Source: Ferruginibacter sp. (GTDB lineage: Bacteria; Bacteroidota; Bacteroidia; Chitinophagales; Chitinophagaceae). Taken from it: 64,000 nucleotides of DNA. The notes below the pieces were generated by a model, which had not been told where the DNA came from, did no database searches, and saw nothing but the letters and a program-made list of their open reading frames with translations. Location: NCBI GenBank assembly GCA_013141115.1, contig JABFRP010000001.1:434001-498000 (forward strand), in the 5' to 3' direction. Shown one piece after another: positions 9,035-17,129 of the stretch. Within the stretch, counting starts at the first letter, position 1. Every line of letters starts with the position of its first letter. The position numbers and the translations under genes were made by a program.

Positions 9035-9598
9035 ATGAATAAACTTCTCATAATAGCTATTGTATTATTTTTATCTTCCTGCGGTGCCAATAAAAATCCG
9101 CACATCCAAATAAGTACCAACTTTGGTAATATAGAAGCAGAGCTTTACCCTGATAAAGCCCCTAAAACTGTAGCAGCTTTTTTATCTTACATTGATTCCG
9201 GCTTTTATAAGAACAGTTCTTTTTACAGGGTATTAGTAACAGAGTCCATGATGTCGGATAAGAACACCGGCGTTATACAAGGTGGCATCTGGCAAAGCAA
9301 TAATAAAAAAGCAACTCTATTACACGGCATTGTTCACGAGTCGCCCAAACAAACCGGTTTGTCAAATACCAGTGGTACACTTTCTTTGGCAAGATCAACA
9401 CCGGGCACAGCCAATACAGAATTTTTTATTTGTATTGGTGATCAAAAAGCTTACGATCTGGATCCGGATGGGTTGGGTTATGCCGCCTTTGGTAAGGTGA
9501 TAAGTGGTATGGAGATTGTGAGAAAAATTCAGGAACAGCCTGCTACCGGTCAAAACTTTACCAGCTCGGTGGTTATTTTAAGTATAGAAAGGCAGTAG
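9035..9598 (+). CDS. Cyclophilin-type peptidyl-prolyl isomerase, lipoprotein
   Basis: This enzyme isomerises Xaa-Pro bonds, probably in the periplasm. A lipobox (LFLSSCGAN, Cys16) makes it a lipoprotein. Cyclophilin landmarks are FGNIEAELYPDKAPKTVAAF, GFYKNSSFYRVL, GTLSLAR and ANTEFFICIGDQ. The catalytic Arg of the FHRV motif is kept as FYRV. It differs from the soluble cyclophilin at 12783-13229, so this window has two isomerases for different compartments. Confidence 0.9.
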   Translation: MNKLLIIAIVLFLSSCGANKNPHIQISTNFGNIEAELYPDKAPKTVAAFLSYIDSGFYKNSSFYRVLVTESMMSDKNTGVIQGGIWQSNNKKATLLHGIVHESPKQTGLSNTSGTLSLARSTPGTANTEFFICIGDQKAYDLDPDGLGYAAFGKVISGMEIVRKIQEQPATGQNFTSSVVILSIERQ

Positions 9599-9607
9599 TA
9601 ATAACAT

Positions 9608-9633
9608 AAAAAAAGGGTTCTATCCCAGAACCC
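9608..9633 (-). terminator. Rho-independent terminator of the 34-residue peptide gene
   Basis: On the minus strand, 7-base arms (GGGTTCT/AGAACCC, 9615-9633) with a 5-base loop run into seven Ts (9614-9608). The orientation fits only a minus-strand transcript, which supports a real gene at 9660-9764. Confidence 0.85.
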
Positions 9634-9659
9634 CTGATACATCTTTAAGCAAGCTTTAA

Positions 9660-9764
9660 TTAAAATGCAATAAATGCAATCAAAGCTAAAGCGCCATAAA
9701 AAGCTGCAATAATTCCAATAGCTGCAAATGTATCTGCAACAACAGGTGCGTAAATCTTTTTCAT
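9660..9764 (-). CDS. 34-residue hydrophobic membrane peptide
   Basis: This short ORF encodes a 34-residue peptide starting MKKIYAPVVADTFAAIG and ending IAFIAF. It has a lysine-rich N-terminus and then one hydrophobic span with small-residue spacing (G..A..G..A), typical of a single-pass helix that packs against other helices. The gene has a consensus promoter about 130 bases upstream and a dedicated terminator 27 bases downstream, strong evidence for expression of something here. I do not recognise a family. It could be a small subunit of a membrane complex or a toxin-like peptide, but no antisense RNA or antitoxin is visible. Confidence 0.7.
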   Translation of the reverse strand: MKKIYAPVVADTFAAIGIIAAFYGALALIAFIAF

Positions 9765-9891
9765 TTCCTACGGTTTTAAATGTTAAAAAATAGACATAAA
9801 TGCCTGGTTTTCAGGGGGCGCAGAATGAAAAGAAAGATTGTTAATAATTTGATGTTGGGGAGGTGGTATCGCAGGTATTGAATCGTTGATA

Positions 9892-9922
9892 CAAAAGTAA
9901 AGCTTTTATCTTGGCTGGCAAA
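9892..9922 (-). promoter_or_regulatory. Consensus Bacteroidota promoter for the small peptide gene
   Basis: Read on the minus strand, TTTG (9922-9919) is followed by exactly 19 bases and then TACTTTTG (9899-9892). This matches the housekeeping TTTG-N19-TAnnTTTG promoter. Transcription would start near 9885, giving a leader of roughly 120 bases. Confidence 0.8.
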
Positions 9923-9996
9923 CATTTTATCATGATTTTTATCAGTTTGTAACTAGCATTGTAACTACTGCTTTTGCCCTAAATTAAAATTTATAA

Positions 9997-10024
9997 TTGC
10001 TAAAAGCAGAATCGCATAGTTTTG
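9997..10024 (+). promoter_or_regulatory. Putative promoter of the cupin gene
   Basis: TTG (9997-9999), a 17-base spacer and TAGTTTTG (10017-10024) resemble the Bacteroidota housekeeping promoter, 37 bases before the ATG at 10062. Confidence 0.6.
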
Positions 10025-10061
10025 CAGTACAAATCAAAAATATATTTGAGTAAGGTATTTA

Positions 10062-10673
10062 ATGAACAGTGTTAAAGAATATATAGAGTCTGGCATGCTG
10101 GAATTGTATGTTGCCGGTAATACAACTACGGAAGAAAAGGCTGCTGTAGAACAGATGGCTGTTATGCATTCTGAAATTGCCGAAGAGATAAAAGTTATAG
10201 CGGCATTGCTGCATAAGTATGGTACGCATAATGGGATAGCCCCCAATCCAACTATTAAGCCTTTTTTACTGGCAACTATAGACTATACCGAAAGGATGAA
10301 AAATGGCGAAGCCGCTTCTTACCCTCCAATTATAAATGAAAACTCATCAATTGAAGATTACGCAGGTTGGCTTAACCGAGATGATATGGTTGCGCCAGAA
10401 AAGCTAGAAGATGTTTACGCAAAAATTATTGGCAATGCCAACGAAGTGGTAACTGCAATAGTTTGGATAAAAGAAATGGCTCCACAGGAAGTCCATGATA
10501 ATGAGATAGAGAAATTTCTTATTGTAGAAGGCACCTGCAACATTACTATCGGAGAAGAAGTACATCAATTAATTGCCGGTGATATGCTAAGCATTCCATT
10601 GCATAAAAATCATTTTGTAAAAGTTACTTCTGCTATTCCCTGCAAAGTAATATTGCAGAGAATAGCAGCGTAA
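10062..10673 (+). CDS. Cupin protein with anti-sigma-like N-terminal domain (ChrR-like layout)
   Basis: The N-terminal half (residues 1-60, ESGMLELYVAGNTTTEEKAAVEQM) resembles the helical anti-sigma domain of RskA-type proteins. The C-terminal 95 residues form a cupin_2 barrel (FLIVEGTCNITIGEEVHQL, IAGDMLSIPLHKNHFV). This layout recalls ChrR, an anti-sigma factor whose cupin domain senses a signal. The zinc-binding His/Cys set of ChrR is not evident in the N-terminal domain. There is no transmembrane segment, so the protein is cytosolic. No sigma gene is adjacent; the nearest, at 36459, is far away. The anti-sigma role is inference. Confidence 0.7.
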   Translation: MNSVKEYIESGMLELYVAGNTTTEEKAAVEQMAVMHSEIAEEIKVIAALLHKYGTHNGIAPNPTIKPFLLATIDYTERMKNGEAASYPPIINENSSIEDYAGWLNRDDMVAPEKLEDVYAKIIGNANEVVTAIVWIKEMAPQEVHDNEIEKFLIVEGTCNITIGEEVHQLIAGDMLSIPLHKNHFVKVTSAIPCKVILQRIAA

Positions 10674-10683
10674 AACTATTTAA

Positions 10684-12156
10684 CTATATCCCCAGGCGCC
10701 AGCCATCTCTGTAATTTCTTTTTACAAACTGGTTGGCTTCATCAAAATTGGTGATCTTCATATTGCCTCCATCCCATAATAATTTAATGCCTCGGCCGGG
10801 GTAATCAAACTTACCAGCCTCATTTGTTCTTGGCTTTTTAATGTCGTAACTTCTTATGGCAAGGTTGCCCATTAAAACAGTTTCTGTTAAAGGCCCTGCA
10901 ATGCTAAATGGAGAACTTAGCTCCTTTGCTTCTTTACTATTGTATCCTGCAATGCAGGCCTGTACCCATTGTTTATAATGCCCGCCTGCTCCGCCAGCAA
11001 CTCTTGCAATAGTTACAGGGGTTTTTACTTCGTTGTTAAGAGCAAGTGGCAGCAATCTGGCATTAGCTCCATAAGTGTCGCACATCATTTTACCTTTTGT
11101 GCCAACAAAAATTACTCCATTGCCGCCATCGCCCATTTTTTCGTTTGCCCCCAATTCATCGGGGCGTTCGGGTTGAATACCTCCATCCATCCAATGTAAC
11201 ACGGTGTGTCCGTTACTTTTTTTATTGTCAAATTTTAAAGTAACATGCGATGCTGCCGGCGCACTTTCCGGAAAGTAACCACGTGTAAAAGGCCCGGTGT
11301 AATACGAACTTACACTGCAGGTTGCTTCAGTTGGGTAACCGAGTTCTAAAACTCTAAAAGGTGCTTCTATCAAATGGCACCCCATATCTCCTAATGCACC
11401 AGTACCGTAATCCCACCAGCCACGCCAGTTAAATGGTGCAATATTTTCAACATAATCTTTTTGAGGAGCTGTACCCAGCCAAAGATTCCAATCTAATTCT
11501 ACCGGAACTGTTGCTGTTTTATTAGGCCATGCAACACCTTGCGGCCACACGGGCCTGTCTGTCCATATGTACACATCATGTACGTCACCAATAATATCTG
11601 CATTATACCATTCCATTAATTGTCTTACACCATCGCCAGATGCACCCTGGTTACCCATTTGTGTTACCACTTTATATTTAAGAGCCGCTTCAGTTAGCAT
11701 GCGGGCTTCATAAATATCATGTGTAAGTGGTTTTTGTACGTAAACGTGTTTGCCCAGTTGCATTGCGGCCATTGCCTGTATAGCATGGTTATGATCGGGT
11801 GTAGAAACAGATACTGCATCAAAATTTTTACTTTCTTTATCCAGCATTTCCCTGTAGTCTTTATAATACTTTGCTTTAGGAAAACGTTCTCTGCTTTTTG
11901 CAGCTTGCCTGTCATCCACATCGCACAAAAAAGCAATGTCGGCTTTACCACTTTTAAAAAATTCGTGAATATCACTTTCGCCTTTGCCACCCACACCAAT
12001 GCCTGCCACTATCAATCTGTCGCTTGGTGCAACAAAGCCTTTGCCCCCCAACACATGGCGTGGAATAATATAAAAGCCTGAGGCTAGAACAAGACTGTTT
12101 TTTATAAAATTTCTGCGGGAATTATTTTCTGTTACAGGTGTTTTTTTCTTCTTCAT
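10684..12156 (-). CDS. Tat-exported Gfo/Idh/MocA family oxidoreductase
   Basis: This 490-residue dehydrogenase-like protein has an N-terminal twin-arginine signal (NSRRNFIKNSLVLASGF) for folded export. It then has an NAD(P)-binding Rossmann fold (LIVAGIGVGGKGESDI; DVDDRQAAKSRERFPKAKYY; VSVSTPDHNH). The catalytic-region motif VYVQKPLTHDIYEAR has Lys of the EKP-type signature as QKP. WRGWWDYGTGALGDMGCHLI and the C-terminal region are typical of Bacteroidota paralogues acting on sugars or sugar derivatives, including GH109-like members. The substrate is unknown. It is convergent with the cupin gene, only 10 bases away. Confidence 0.9.
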   Translation of the reverse strand: MKKKKTPVTENNSRRNFIKNSLVLASGFYIIPRHVLGGKGFVAPSDRLIVAGIGVGGKGESDIHEFFKSGKADIAFLCDVDDRQAAKSRERFPKAKYYKDYREMLDKESKNFDAVSVSTPDHNHAIQAMAAMQLGKHVYVQKPLTHDIYEARMLTEAALKYKVVTQMGNQGASGDGVRQLMEWYNADIIGDVHDVYIWTDRPVWPQGVAWPNKTATVPVELDWNLWLGTAPQKDYVENIAPFNWRGWWDYGTGALGDMGCHLIEAPFRVLELGYPTEATCSVSSYYTGPFTRGYFPESAPAASHVTLKFDNKKSNGHTVLHWMDGGIQPERPDELGANEKMGDGGNGVIFVGTKGKMMCDTYGANARLLPLALNNEVKTPVTIARVAGGAGGHYKQWVQACIAGYNSKEAKELSSPFSIAGPLTETVLMGNLAIRSYDIKKPRTNEAGKFDYPGRGIKLLWDGGNMKITNFDEANQFVKRNYRDGWRLGI

Positions 12157-12303
12157 ATTAAAAGCATTAATCGTTTATATCTGTTTAGAGAATTAATTTA
12201 AACCAAATTTTTATAAAGAGGCTTCATTTTTTAAATATTTTTAAAATACCAGTATTTAAAAGAAAGAAGCTATAAGTTACTTACTTTTACAAAAAATATC
12301 TAT

Positions 12304-12675
12304 ATGAAACTTTTTGTTGCAGGCTTACCGTATGATTTGGATGATGCCGAACTGGAAGAAATATTTGAGAAATTTGGCACAATTGCATCAGCCAAAGTAG
12401 CTATTGATAAAGAAACCGGAAAAAGCCGTGGCTTTGGTTTTGTTGATATGCCAGACCGTACAGAAGCAAAGGATGCTATGGACAGCCTGAATGAAATTTC
12501 TTTAGGTAAAAAACCGTTAGTTATTAAGGAAGCTGAGGAACGTAGTGGACCATCTTCTAATAACCGTGGTGGTGGCGGCTATAACAGCGGTGGCGGCGGC
12601 GGTTACCGTGGTGGAGGAAACAGCGGCGGCGGTAACGACAGAGGTAATTTTAACAGGGACAGAAACCGTTATTGA
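12304..12675 (+). CDS. RRM-type RNA-binding protein with glycine-rich tail
   Basis: A single RNA recognition motif fills residues 1-80, with RNP2 (KLFVAGLP) and RNP1 (KSRGFGFVDM). A low-complexity Gly/Arg/Asn tail follows (GGGGYNSGGGGGYRGG and similar). Small single-RRM proteins of this type are common in Bacteroidota and cyanobacteria and bind RNA, often as general or cold-induced factors. The length of 123 residues is normal. No partner gene is evident. Confidence 0.92.
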   Translation: MKLFVAGLPYDLDDAELEEIFEKFGTIASAKVAIDKETGKSRGFGFVDMPDRTEAKDAMDSLNEISLGKKPLVIKEAEERSGPSSNNRGGGGYNSGGGGGYRGGGNSGGGNDRGNFNRDRNRY

Positions 12676-12782
12676 TAAGCACTACATCTTCCGGCAATTT
12701 TAAAATCACTTATTTTACTTGCACCAGTTATGCCAGATTCCGGCACAGCATTTATGTGCACTACATTCTAAAAAAAACAAAC

Positions 12783-13229
12783 ATGAGCGAAGTATTACTT
12801 ACCAAAGGTGAGATACACACCAGCAAGGGTGTTTTACAATTTGAACTGTATGACGATGATGCACCAATAGCAGTGGCTAATTTTAAAAAATTAATCTCCG
12901 AAGGATTTTATAATGGCTTAACCTTTCACCGTGTGATACCCGATTTTATGATACAGGGCGGATGCCCCAACGGAACTGGAGCTGGCGGGCCGGGTTATAC
13001 TATTAAATGTGAGTTGAAGGGAGCCAAACAAATGCACGACAGAGGCGTAATGTCTATGGCGCACCGCGGATTAAATACCGGTGGCTCTCAATTTTTTATA
13101 TGCCACAACCGCAGTAATACCAAACATTTGGATGGCGTGCATACCTGCTTTGGTAAAATAACCGGGGGTATTGATGTAATTGATGATATAAGGGGTGGAG
13201 ATGTAATGGAAAAGGTAATATTGCTATAA
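12783..13229 (+). CDS. Cytosolic cyclophilin-type peptidyl-prolyl isomerase
   Basis: From the ATG at 12783 the protein has 148 residues and starts directly with the cyclophilin fold (GEIHTSKGVLQFELYDDDAP). The longer open frame from 12672 adds 37 unrelated residues and is rejected. Active-site segments are GLTFHRVIPDFMIQGGCP (catalytic Arg in FHRV), GVMSMAH, and GGSQFFICH with its Gln. HLDGVHTCFGK is the W/H binding-site region, with His where many family members have Trp. There is no signal peptide. Confidence 0.93.
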   Translation: MSEVLLTKGEIHTSKGVLQFELYDDDAPIAVANFKKLISEGFYNGLTFHRVIPDFMIQGGCPNGTGAGGPGYTIKCELKGAKQMHDRGVMSMAHRGLNTGGSQFFICHNRSNTKHLDGVHTCFGKITGGIDVIDDIRGGDVMEKVILL

Positions 13230-13261
13230 AGATAACAGAACAATTGTATTAAATTTTTACA

Positions 13262-13300
13262 ATAAAACAGGCCGGTTAAATTTTAACCGGCCTGTTTTAT
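13262..13300. terminator. Bidirectional terminator between convergent genes
   Basis: A near-perfect palindrome (AAAACAGGCCGGTTAAA at 13264-13280 and its complement in 13282-13298) with A- and T-tracts on both sides can end transcription from the cyclophilin gene and from the minus-strand CBM48-like gene. Confidence 0.9.
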
Positions 13301-13321
13301 TAGGGTGATATTTTTATATAA

Positions 13322-13612
13322 TTACAGAATAATTACGCTGTTACTGCCGCCAAATTCATTGGGTTGTTCGCTATCAGCTTCAGGTTCGTTAACCCAGGTA
13401 GTTTCATTTACCCTGTACTTAAACTGGTGCTGAGAGTTTTTAGGTAATGAAACATCGCAGGTAAAGCTGCCATCTTTTTTCTTACTCATAATAATTGAGT
13501 TTTCCCAGTCACTGTTGAGGCCAAGTACTTCAACTGTTTCTGCATTTTCGGCGTTAAACACAAATTTTACTTTGCAATAATCTTTGGTTTTAAAATACGT
13601 CTTCTGTATCAT
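13322..13612 (-). CDS. CBM48/AMPK-glycogen-binding-like small protein
   Basis: The 96-residue protein is a single beta-sandwich of the isoamylase early-set type: KVKFVFNAENAETVEVLGLNSDWE, then DGSFTCDVSLPKNSQHQFKYRV and NEPEADSEQPNEFGGSNSVI. Such domains bind alpha-glucans such as glycogen, but here no enzyme domain is attached. It is cytosolic by its lack of a signal. It may be a stand-alone glycogen-associated or regulatory protein, and no glycogen gene is nearby. Confidence 0.85.
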   Translation of the reverse strand: MIQKTYFKTKDYCKVKFVFNAENAETVEVLGLNSDWENSIIMSKKKDGSFTCDVSLPKNSQHQFKYRVNETTWVNEPEADSEQPNEFGGSNSVIIL

Positions 13613-14010
13613 TTTTGTTTTCTTTTTAATGATGAAATAGTGGTTTGGTAAACATCAGCAGCTGAAGTATACACAAACATCAAATTCTTTATTATAGCAT
13701 GCGGTGAGAACGCTTCGTCAGGCGAATATCCGGTTAGATATTTTACAATACAGTGGAAGTTGTAAAATAGTTAAGATATTAATTTCTACGTTTGTTAATA
13801 CCCAAAATTAAAAAAGGTAACCCTTAAATATAATTAGTACAATATTTCTCAGGGTAAGCGACCTCGTTTTTGTAGTATGATCCCGATAGTTTCAAATGGT
13901 TAAAATAAAAAAATTCATAAGCACATTTGGATATAGTACTTATGAGTTTGAGTATCATTTTGGAGGGGGTGATACAGTATCACGAATAAATTTGTTACAG
14001 ATGGTGCGTA
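13613..14010. other. Intergenic region
   Basis: This 398-base gap lies between two minus-strand genes. The right part may carry the 3' untranslated region of the 14011 gene and the left part the promoter of the CBM48-like gene. I see no ORF, terminator or RNA gene that I can defend. Confidence 0.35.
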
Positions 14011-14406
14011 TTACAATACAACCACATCATTCTCGTTCACTATAGTTTTTTCAATTAAGCTGGTAGTAGCAGAAAAAGATTTGTTATACACTTTGTTACC
14101 AGACAATAATTTGAAATTTAACTCCTGGCCATCTTTTTTCTCAATTTTAAAAGTTTGAAATTTTGAGCTTGATTTCCAGCTTTGAGAATATAATTCACCT
14201 TCTGCTTTGTCGTTAATTTTTAAAAGAGAAAAGTTGTTGCCTGCATTAATTTCTACCTGAAAATAAAGGTAATCCTCTTCGTTACCGATGTACTTTACAG
14301 TTAATGGCTCATTTGCGGCTACAGTTTTTACTGTTTGCGCTGCTGCAGAAGTTGAAAATAATACTACTGCGATAATTGCTGTTGCGATGTTTTTTAAATT
14401 TTTCAT
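14011..14406 (-). CDS. Small secreted protein of unknown function
   Basis: The 131-residue protein has a clear Sec signal peptide (KNIATAIIAVVLFSTSAAAQ). The mature part of about 107 residues is predicted to be all-beta (PLTVKYIGNEEDYLYFQVEI; SSKFQTFKIEKKDG). It resembles short periplasmic or outer-surface beta proteins common in Chitinophagaceae, but I do not recognise a named family. Confidence 0.65.
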   Translation of the reverse strand: MKNLKNIATAIIAVVLFSTSAAAQTVKTVAANEPLTVKYIGNEEDYLYFQVEINAGNNFSLLKINDKAEGELYSQSWKSSSKFQTFKIEKKDGQELNFKLLSGNKVYNKSFSATTSLIEKTIVNENDVVVL

Positions 14407-14979
14407 TTTGTTTTAATTTAAAGGTTACTTATTAAATATTTATTTTTAAAGGTGTTGTTCTATGTTTTATTATGCAAACTGTATAACAGTTAACAATTTT
14501 ATTCATGCAGCAGGCTAATAGCGTTTGATTACTTCGATATGGCAGGCAACGGATAAAGTGCTTTTGGCAGCTTTTTAAAAGGAAGAAACAGTGTTTAACA
14601 GGTCTGTCTTAATTTCAAATTCCTGTGTTATATTTTAAGAGCACTGATTAATTCTGATGCAAACATACTGCGGGTTTTGGTAGCAGATAAATCGGATTAT
14701 TATATTTTTTATTACTCCAAAATTGCTAAAAAAAATACAAAACCATTGCTGGTATTGAGTTGTGGCAAAAATGTTTAATTACAGCCAACCAGTTTTAAAC
14801 AGCAAAAAATAATGCAGAATAGTGCAGGAAGCAGCAAAATAATGATGTTATCACGTGTTTTTACCTCGAAAAATACACGCAGTTATACATGAAAGTTTAG
14901 TCACATTTTTTACACAATGGGGGTTTATACTATAGAAAATTGTGGTAATACTGTAATTTTAAAAAAATATTTTACCCAA
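14407..14979. other. Long divergent intergenic region
   Basis: About 570 bases separate the divergent genes at 14406 (-) and 14980 (+), so promoters for both must lie here. A small palindrome (AACTGT-ATA-ACAGTT, 14477-14491) could be an operator. A frame from 14917 would extend the downstream protein by 21 residues, but I think it is not translated. No RNA gene is recognised. Confidence 0.4.
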
Positions 14980-16131
14980 ATGTTCCCTATTTACTTAAAA
15001 CGATTCTTCGGTATTGGACTTGTATTGCTGCTCAGCACTTTTTTTGTATCTGCACAAGGTAGTTTCAAACTTAAATATGAAAATTCTGCAGTTTATGCTG
15101 GTATAGAAGTAGGTTCTAAAGGTGTAAAAATGAGCGTTCTGGAAATTGGTAAAGGTGCCCAGAAAAGCGGGGCATTTAATATTTTAAAAGATACATCGAT
15201 CAACTCCGATTTTATTTCATTTAATCCTTCAACTTTTCAGGCTACTTTAAATGGCATTACAGATCTGTACAACACAGCAATAAAAGAATATAGTATTCCT
15301 GCCGACAAAATATTTACTGTTGTAAGCAGTGGCGTAAAAGGACAGGCAGAAAAAGACAGTAAAGAACAATGGATTAATAACCTTATCGATTCTTTTAAAC
15401 TAAGGGTTAACGAACCTAAGAGGGAAGTGGATGTGATTGATGTAATGCAGGAAGCCAGGCTTTCTCACATTGGTATTGTTCCAGAATCGAGAAGGTACAC
15501 CACTTTTTTAATTGATATTGGAAGTGGTAATACCAAGGGCGGTTTTTTTCCTAATGGAGATACGAAATTTTTAAAATTGTTTCAATTGAGTTGGGGAACC
15601 AAAAGTACTACTAATGCAACTGAAAAAAGATGCGATGATGATAAAACGATCGATAATTATAATAAACAATTAACCAGGGTACTTACCGGGGCAGAAAATG
15701 CCGAGATTACTTATATGGTTAATGAAAGTGGTGCTTACCCTATGAGTGATTATATTGCTTTTAGCGGTGGTATTGCCTGGTCTGTAGCCACATTGATCTA
15801 TCCGGAATTAATTGGCAACTCCGTAGTTCCGGTTAATTATGAAGACGTGGTTAAATTCAGCGAAAGGTTATATAAAAATTATCCTTCTGTTTCCGATGCG
15901 GCAATTTTAAAATCTATTACAGATAAAACTTTAGATAAAGTAGTTATTGGTAAAGAAATAAAAAGAGTTAATCAGGTTTTTGATCAAAGAGCTTTAATGG
16001 CAGGTACGGGGCTGCTGCTTAAAATTATGCGCCAGTTTGAAGGTGTATACGAAAAGAAACAATTCTTCCTTGTAAAAAATGGCCAGGTAGGCTGGATTTC
16101 TGCATATGTTGATCAGCATATTGTTAGGTAA
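14980..16131 (+). CDS. Exported Ppx/GppA-fold (actin-like) protein
   Basis: The protein starts with a Sec signal peptide (YLKRFFGIGLVLLLSTFFVSAQ). It then has the paired phosphate-binding motifs of the ASKHA fold: YAGIEVGSKGVKMSVLEIG for phosphate 1 and FLIDIGSGNTKGGFF for phosphate 2. A late glycine motif is ALMAGTGLLLKIM. Ppx/GppA enzymes hydrolyse polyphosphate or pppGpp in the cytosol, and the substrate of an exported version is unclear. The Glu of the family's EEARL-type segment is kept as QEARLSH. The start at 14980 is chosen because it gives a proper signal peptide. The next gene encodes a membrane coiled-coil protein and begins 65 bases later. Confidence 0.75.
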   Translation: MFPIYLKRFFGIGLVLLLSTFFVSAQGSFKLKYENSAVYAGIEVGSKGVKMSVLEIGKGAQKSGAFNILKDTSINSDFISFNPSTFQATLNGITDLYNTAIKEYSIPADKIFTVVSSGVKGQAEKDSKEQWINNLIDSFKLRVNEPKREVDVIDVMQEARLSHIGIVPESRRYTTFLIDIGSGNTKGGFFPNGDTKFLKLFQLSWGTKSTTNATEKRCDDDKTIDNYNKQLTRVLTGAENAEITYMVNESGAYPMSDYIAFSGGIAWSVATLIYPELIGNSVVPVNYEDVVKFSERLYKNYPSVSDAAILKSITDKTLDKVVIGKEIKRVNQVFDQRALMAGTGLLLKIMRQFEGVYEKKQFFLVKNGQVGWISAYVDQHIVR

Positions 16132-16196
16132 GTTGTTTACTGTAAACAGCTCGGTATGTGAAAGTAGTTTTCATCAATAATATATTTCGGAAATTC

Positions 16197-17129
16197 ATGA
16201 GAGATACTAAGTCTTTATCACTTTTATTACTGTCCTCTGTTTTATTTCTGTTATCTATCATATTATTATGCACCTGGGGATACCAATATTATCACCAGAT
16301 ACAGCAAGATAAAACCAAAGCAGAAGTAGCCAAAGCTACCCCGCCTGTGGTACCTGATAGTACACGTGATTCTCTTTTAAAAATTTACAAAGTAACTATC
16401 AATGGCCTGGATAACCGGCTGGATAGCGCCTCGTATTACGCTGATTCTTTAAAAGGTAATCTGGATATTAATTTAAAAGAATTTTACAGGCTGAGAGATG
16501 AAATAGCAACTTTATTACAGGCACAAACCCCCAAGACAGAAGATTTAGATATTGCAAGAAGAAAGATCGGAGAATTGCAGCAGAGAGTAACACAGCTCCG
16601 TTACAGAAACAACGATGTGGAAAATGAAAACGCCAAACTGAGGGCATTGCTGGAAGAAATGTCCAGACAAACCCGGGGTATAGAAGATAATTCTAAATTA
16701 GTAGAAAGAGAAAACAGAACCCTTACTGCAAAAGTAAATGCATTACTTTCTTTAAGTGCGGCAAACCTTAACCTTACTGCACTGGCTAATAACGAGCAAC
16801 AGGAAACTACAGAAGCAGGACAAACGGAAAAACTGGTAGGCTCATTTACACTTAAAAGTAACATGAGCAGCAAATGCGATATTGTAGTAGTGGTAGTGCA
16901 GCCTAACGGACAAGTATTACAAAAATCCGCATGGGAATCGGGAAGTTTTGAAACCGCAGAAGGAGCTAAAAAAATATATTCCTGTAAACTTCGTTGCGAA
17001 ACAGCTAAAGGAGAACCGAAGCTGCTTAATTTTTCTTTAATTGCTGATAAGTACCTGAAAGGGAATTATAGTATGCAGATATACCACAATGGAGTTTTAA
17101 TTGGCAAAACCAACAAAACACTTTCTTAA
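16197..17129 (+). CDS. Membrane-anchored coiled-coil protein with C-terminal beta domain
   Basis: The 310-residue protein from the ATG at 16197 has one N-terminal membrane span (LSLLLLSSVLFLLSIILLC). A GTG start at 16158 would add 13 residues. A long heptad-rich coiled coil follows (about residues 95-190: KIGELQQRVTQLRYRNNDVE and on). The C-terminal domain of roughly 95 residues is predicted beta-rich (LVGSFTLKSNMSSKCDIVVV; GNYSMQIYHNGVLIGK). The anchored topology puts the coiled coil and beta domain in the periplasm, where the exported Ppx-fold protein upstream should also be. Co-transcription is likely. No family name is known to me. Confidence 0.7.
   Translation: MRDTKSLSLLLLSSVLFLLSIILLCTWGYQYYHQIQQDKTKAEVAKATPPVVPDSTRDSLLKIYKVTINGLDNRLDSASYYADSLKGNLDINLKEFYRLRDEIATLLQAQTPKTEDLDIARRKIGELQQRVTQLRYRNNDVENENAKLRALLEEMSRQTRGIEDNSKLVERENRTLTAKVNALLSLSAANLNLTALANNEQQETTEAGQTEKLVGSFTLKSNMSSKCDIVVVVVQPNGQVLQKSAWESGSFETAEGAKKIYSCKLRCETAKGEPKLLNFSLIADKYLKGNYSMQIYHNGVLIGKTNKTLS

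Noticed and set aside
11719..12081. Plus-strand frame of 120 residues opposite the oxidoreductase
   Set aside because: It is a shadow of the minus-strand Gfo/Idh/MocA gene, with no motif or signal of its own.
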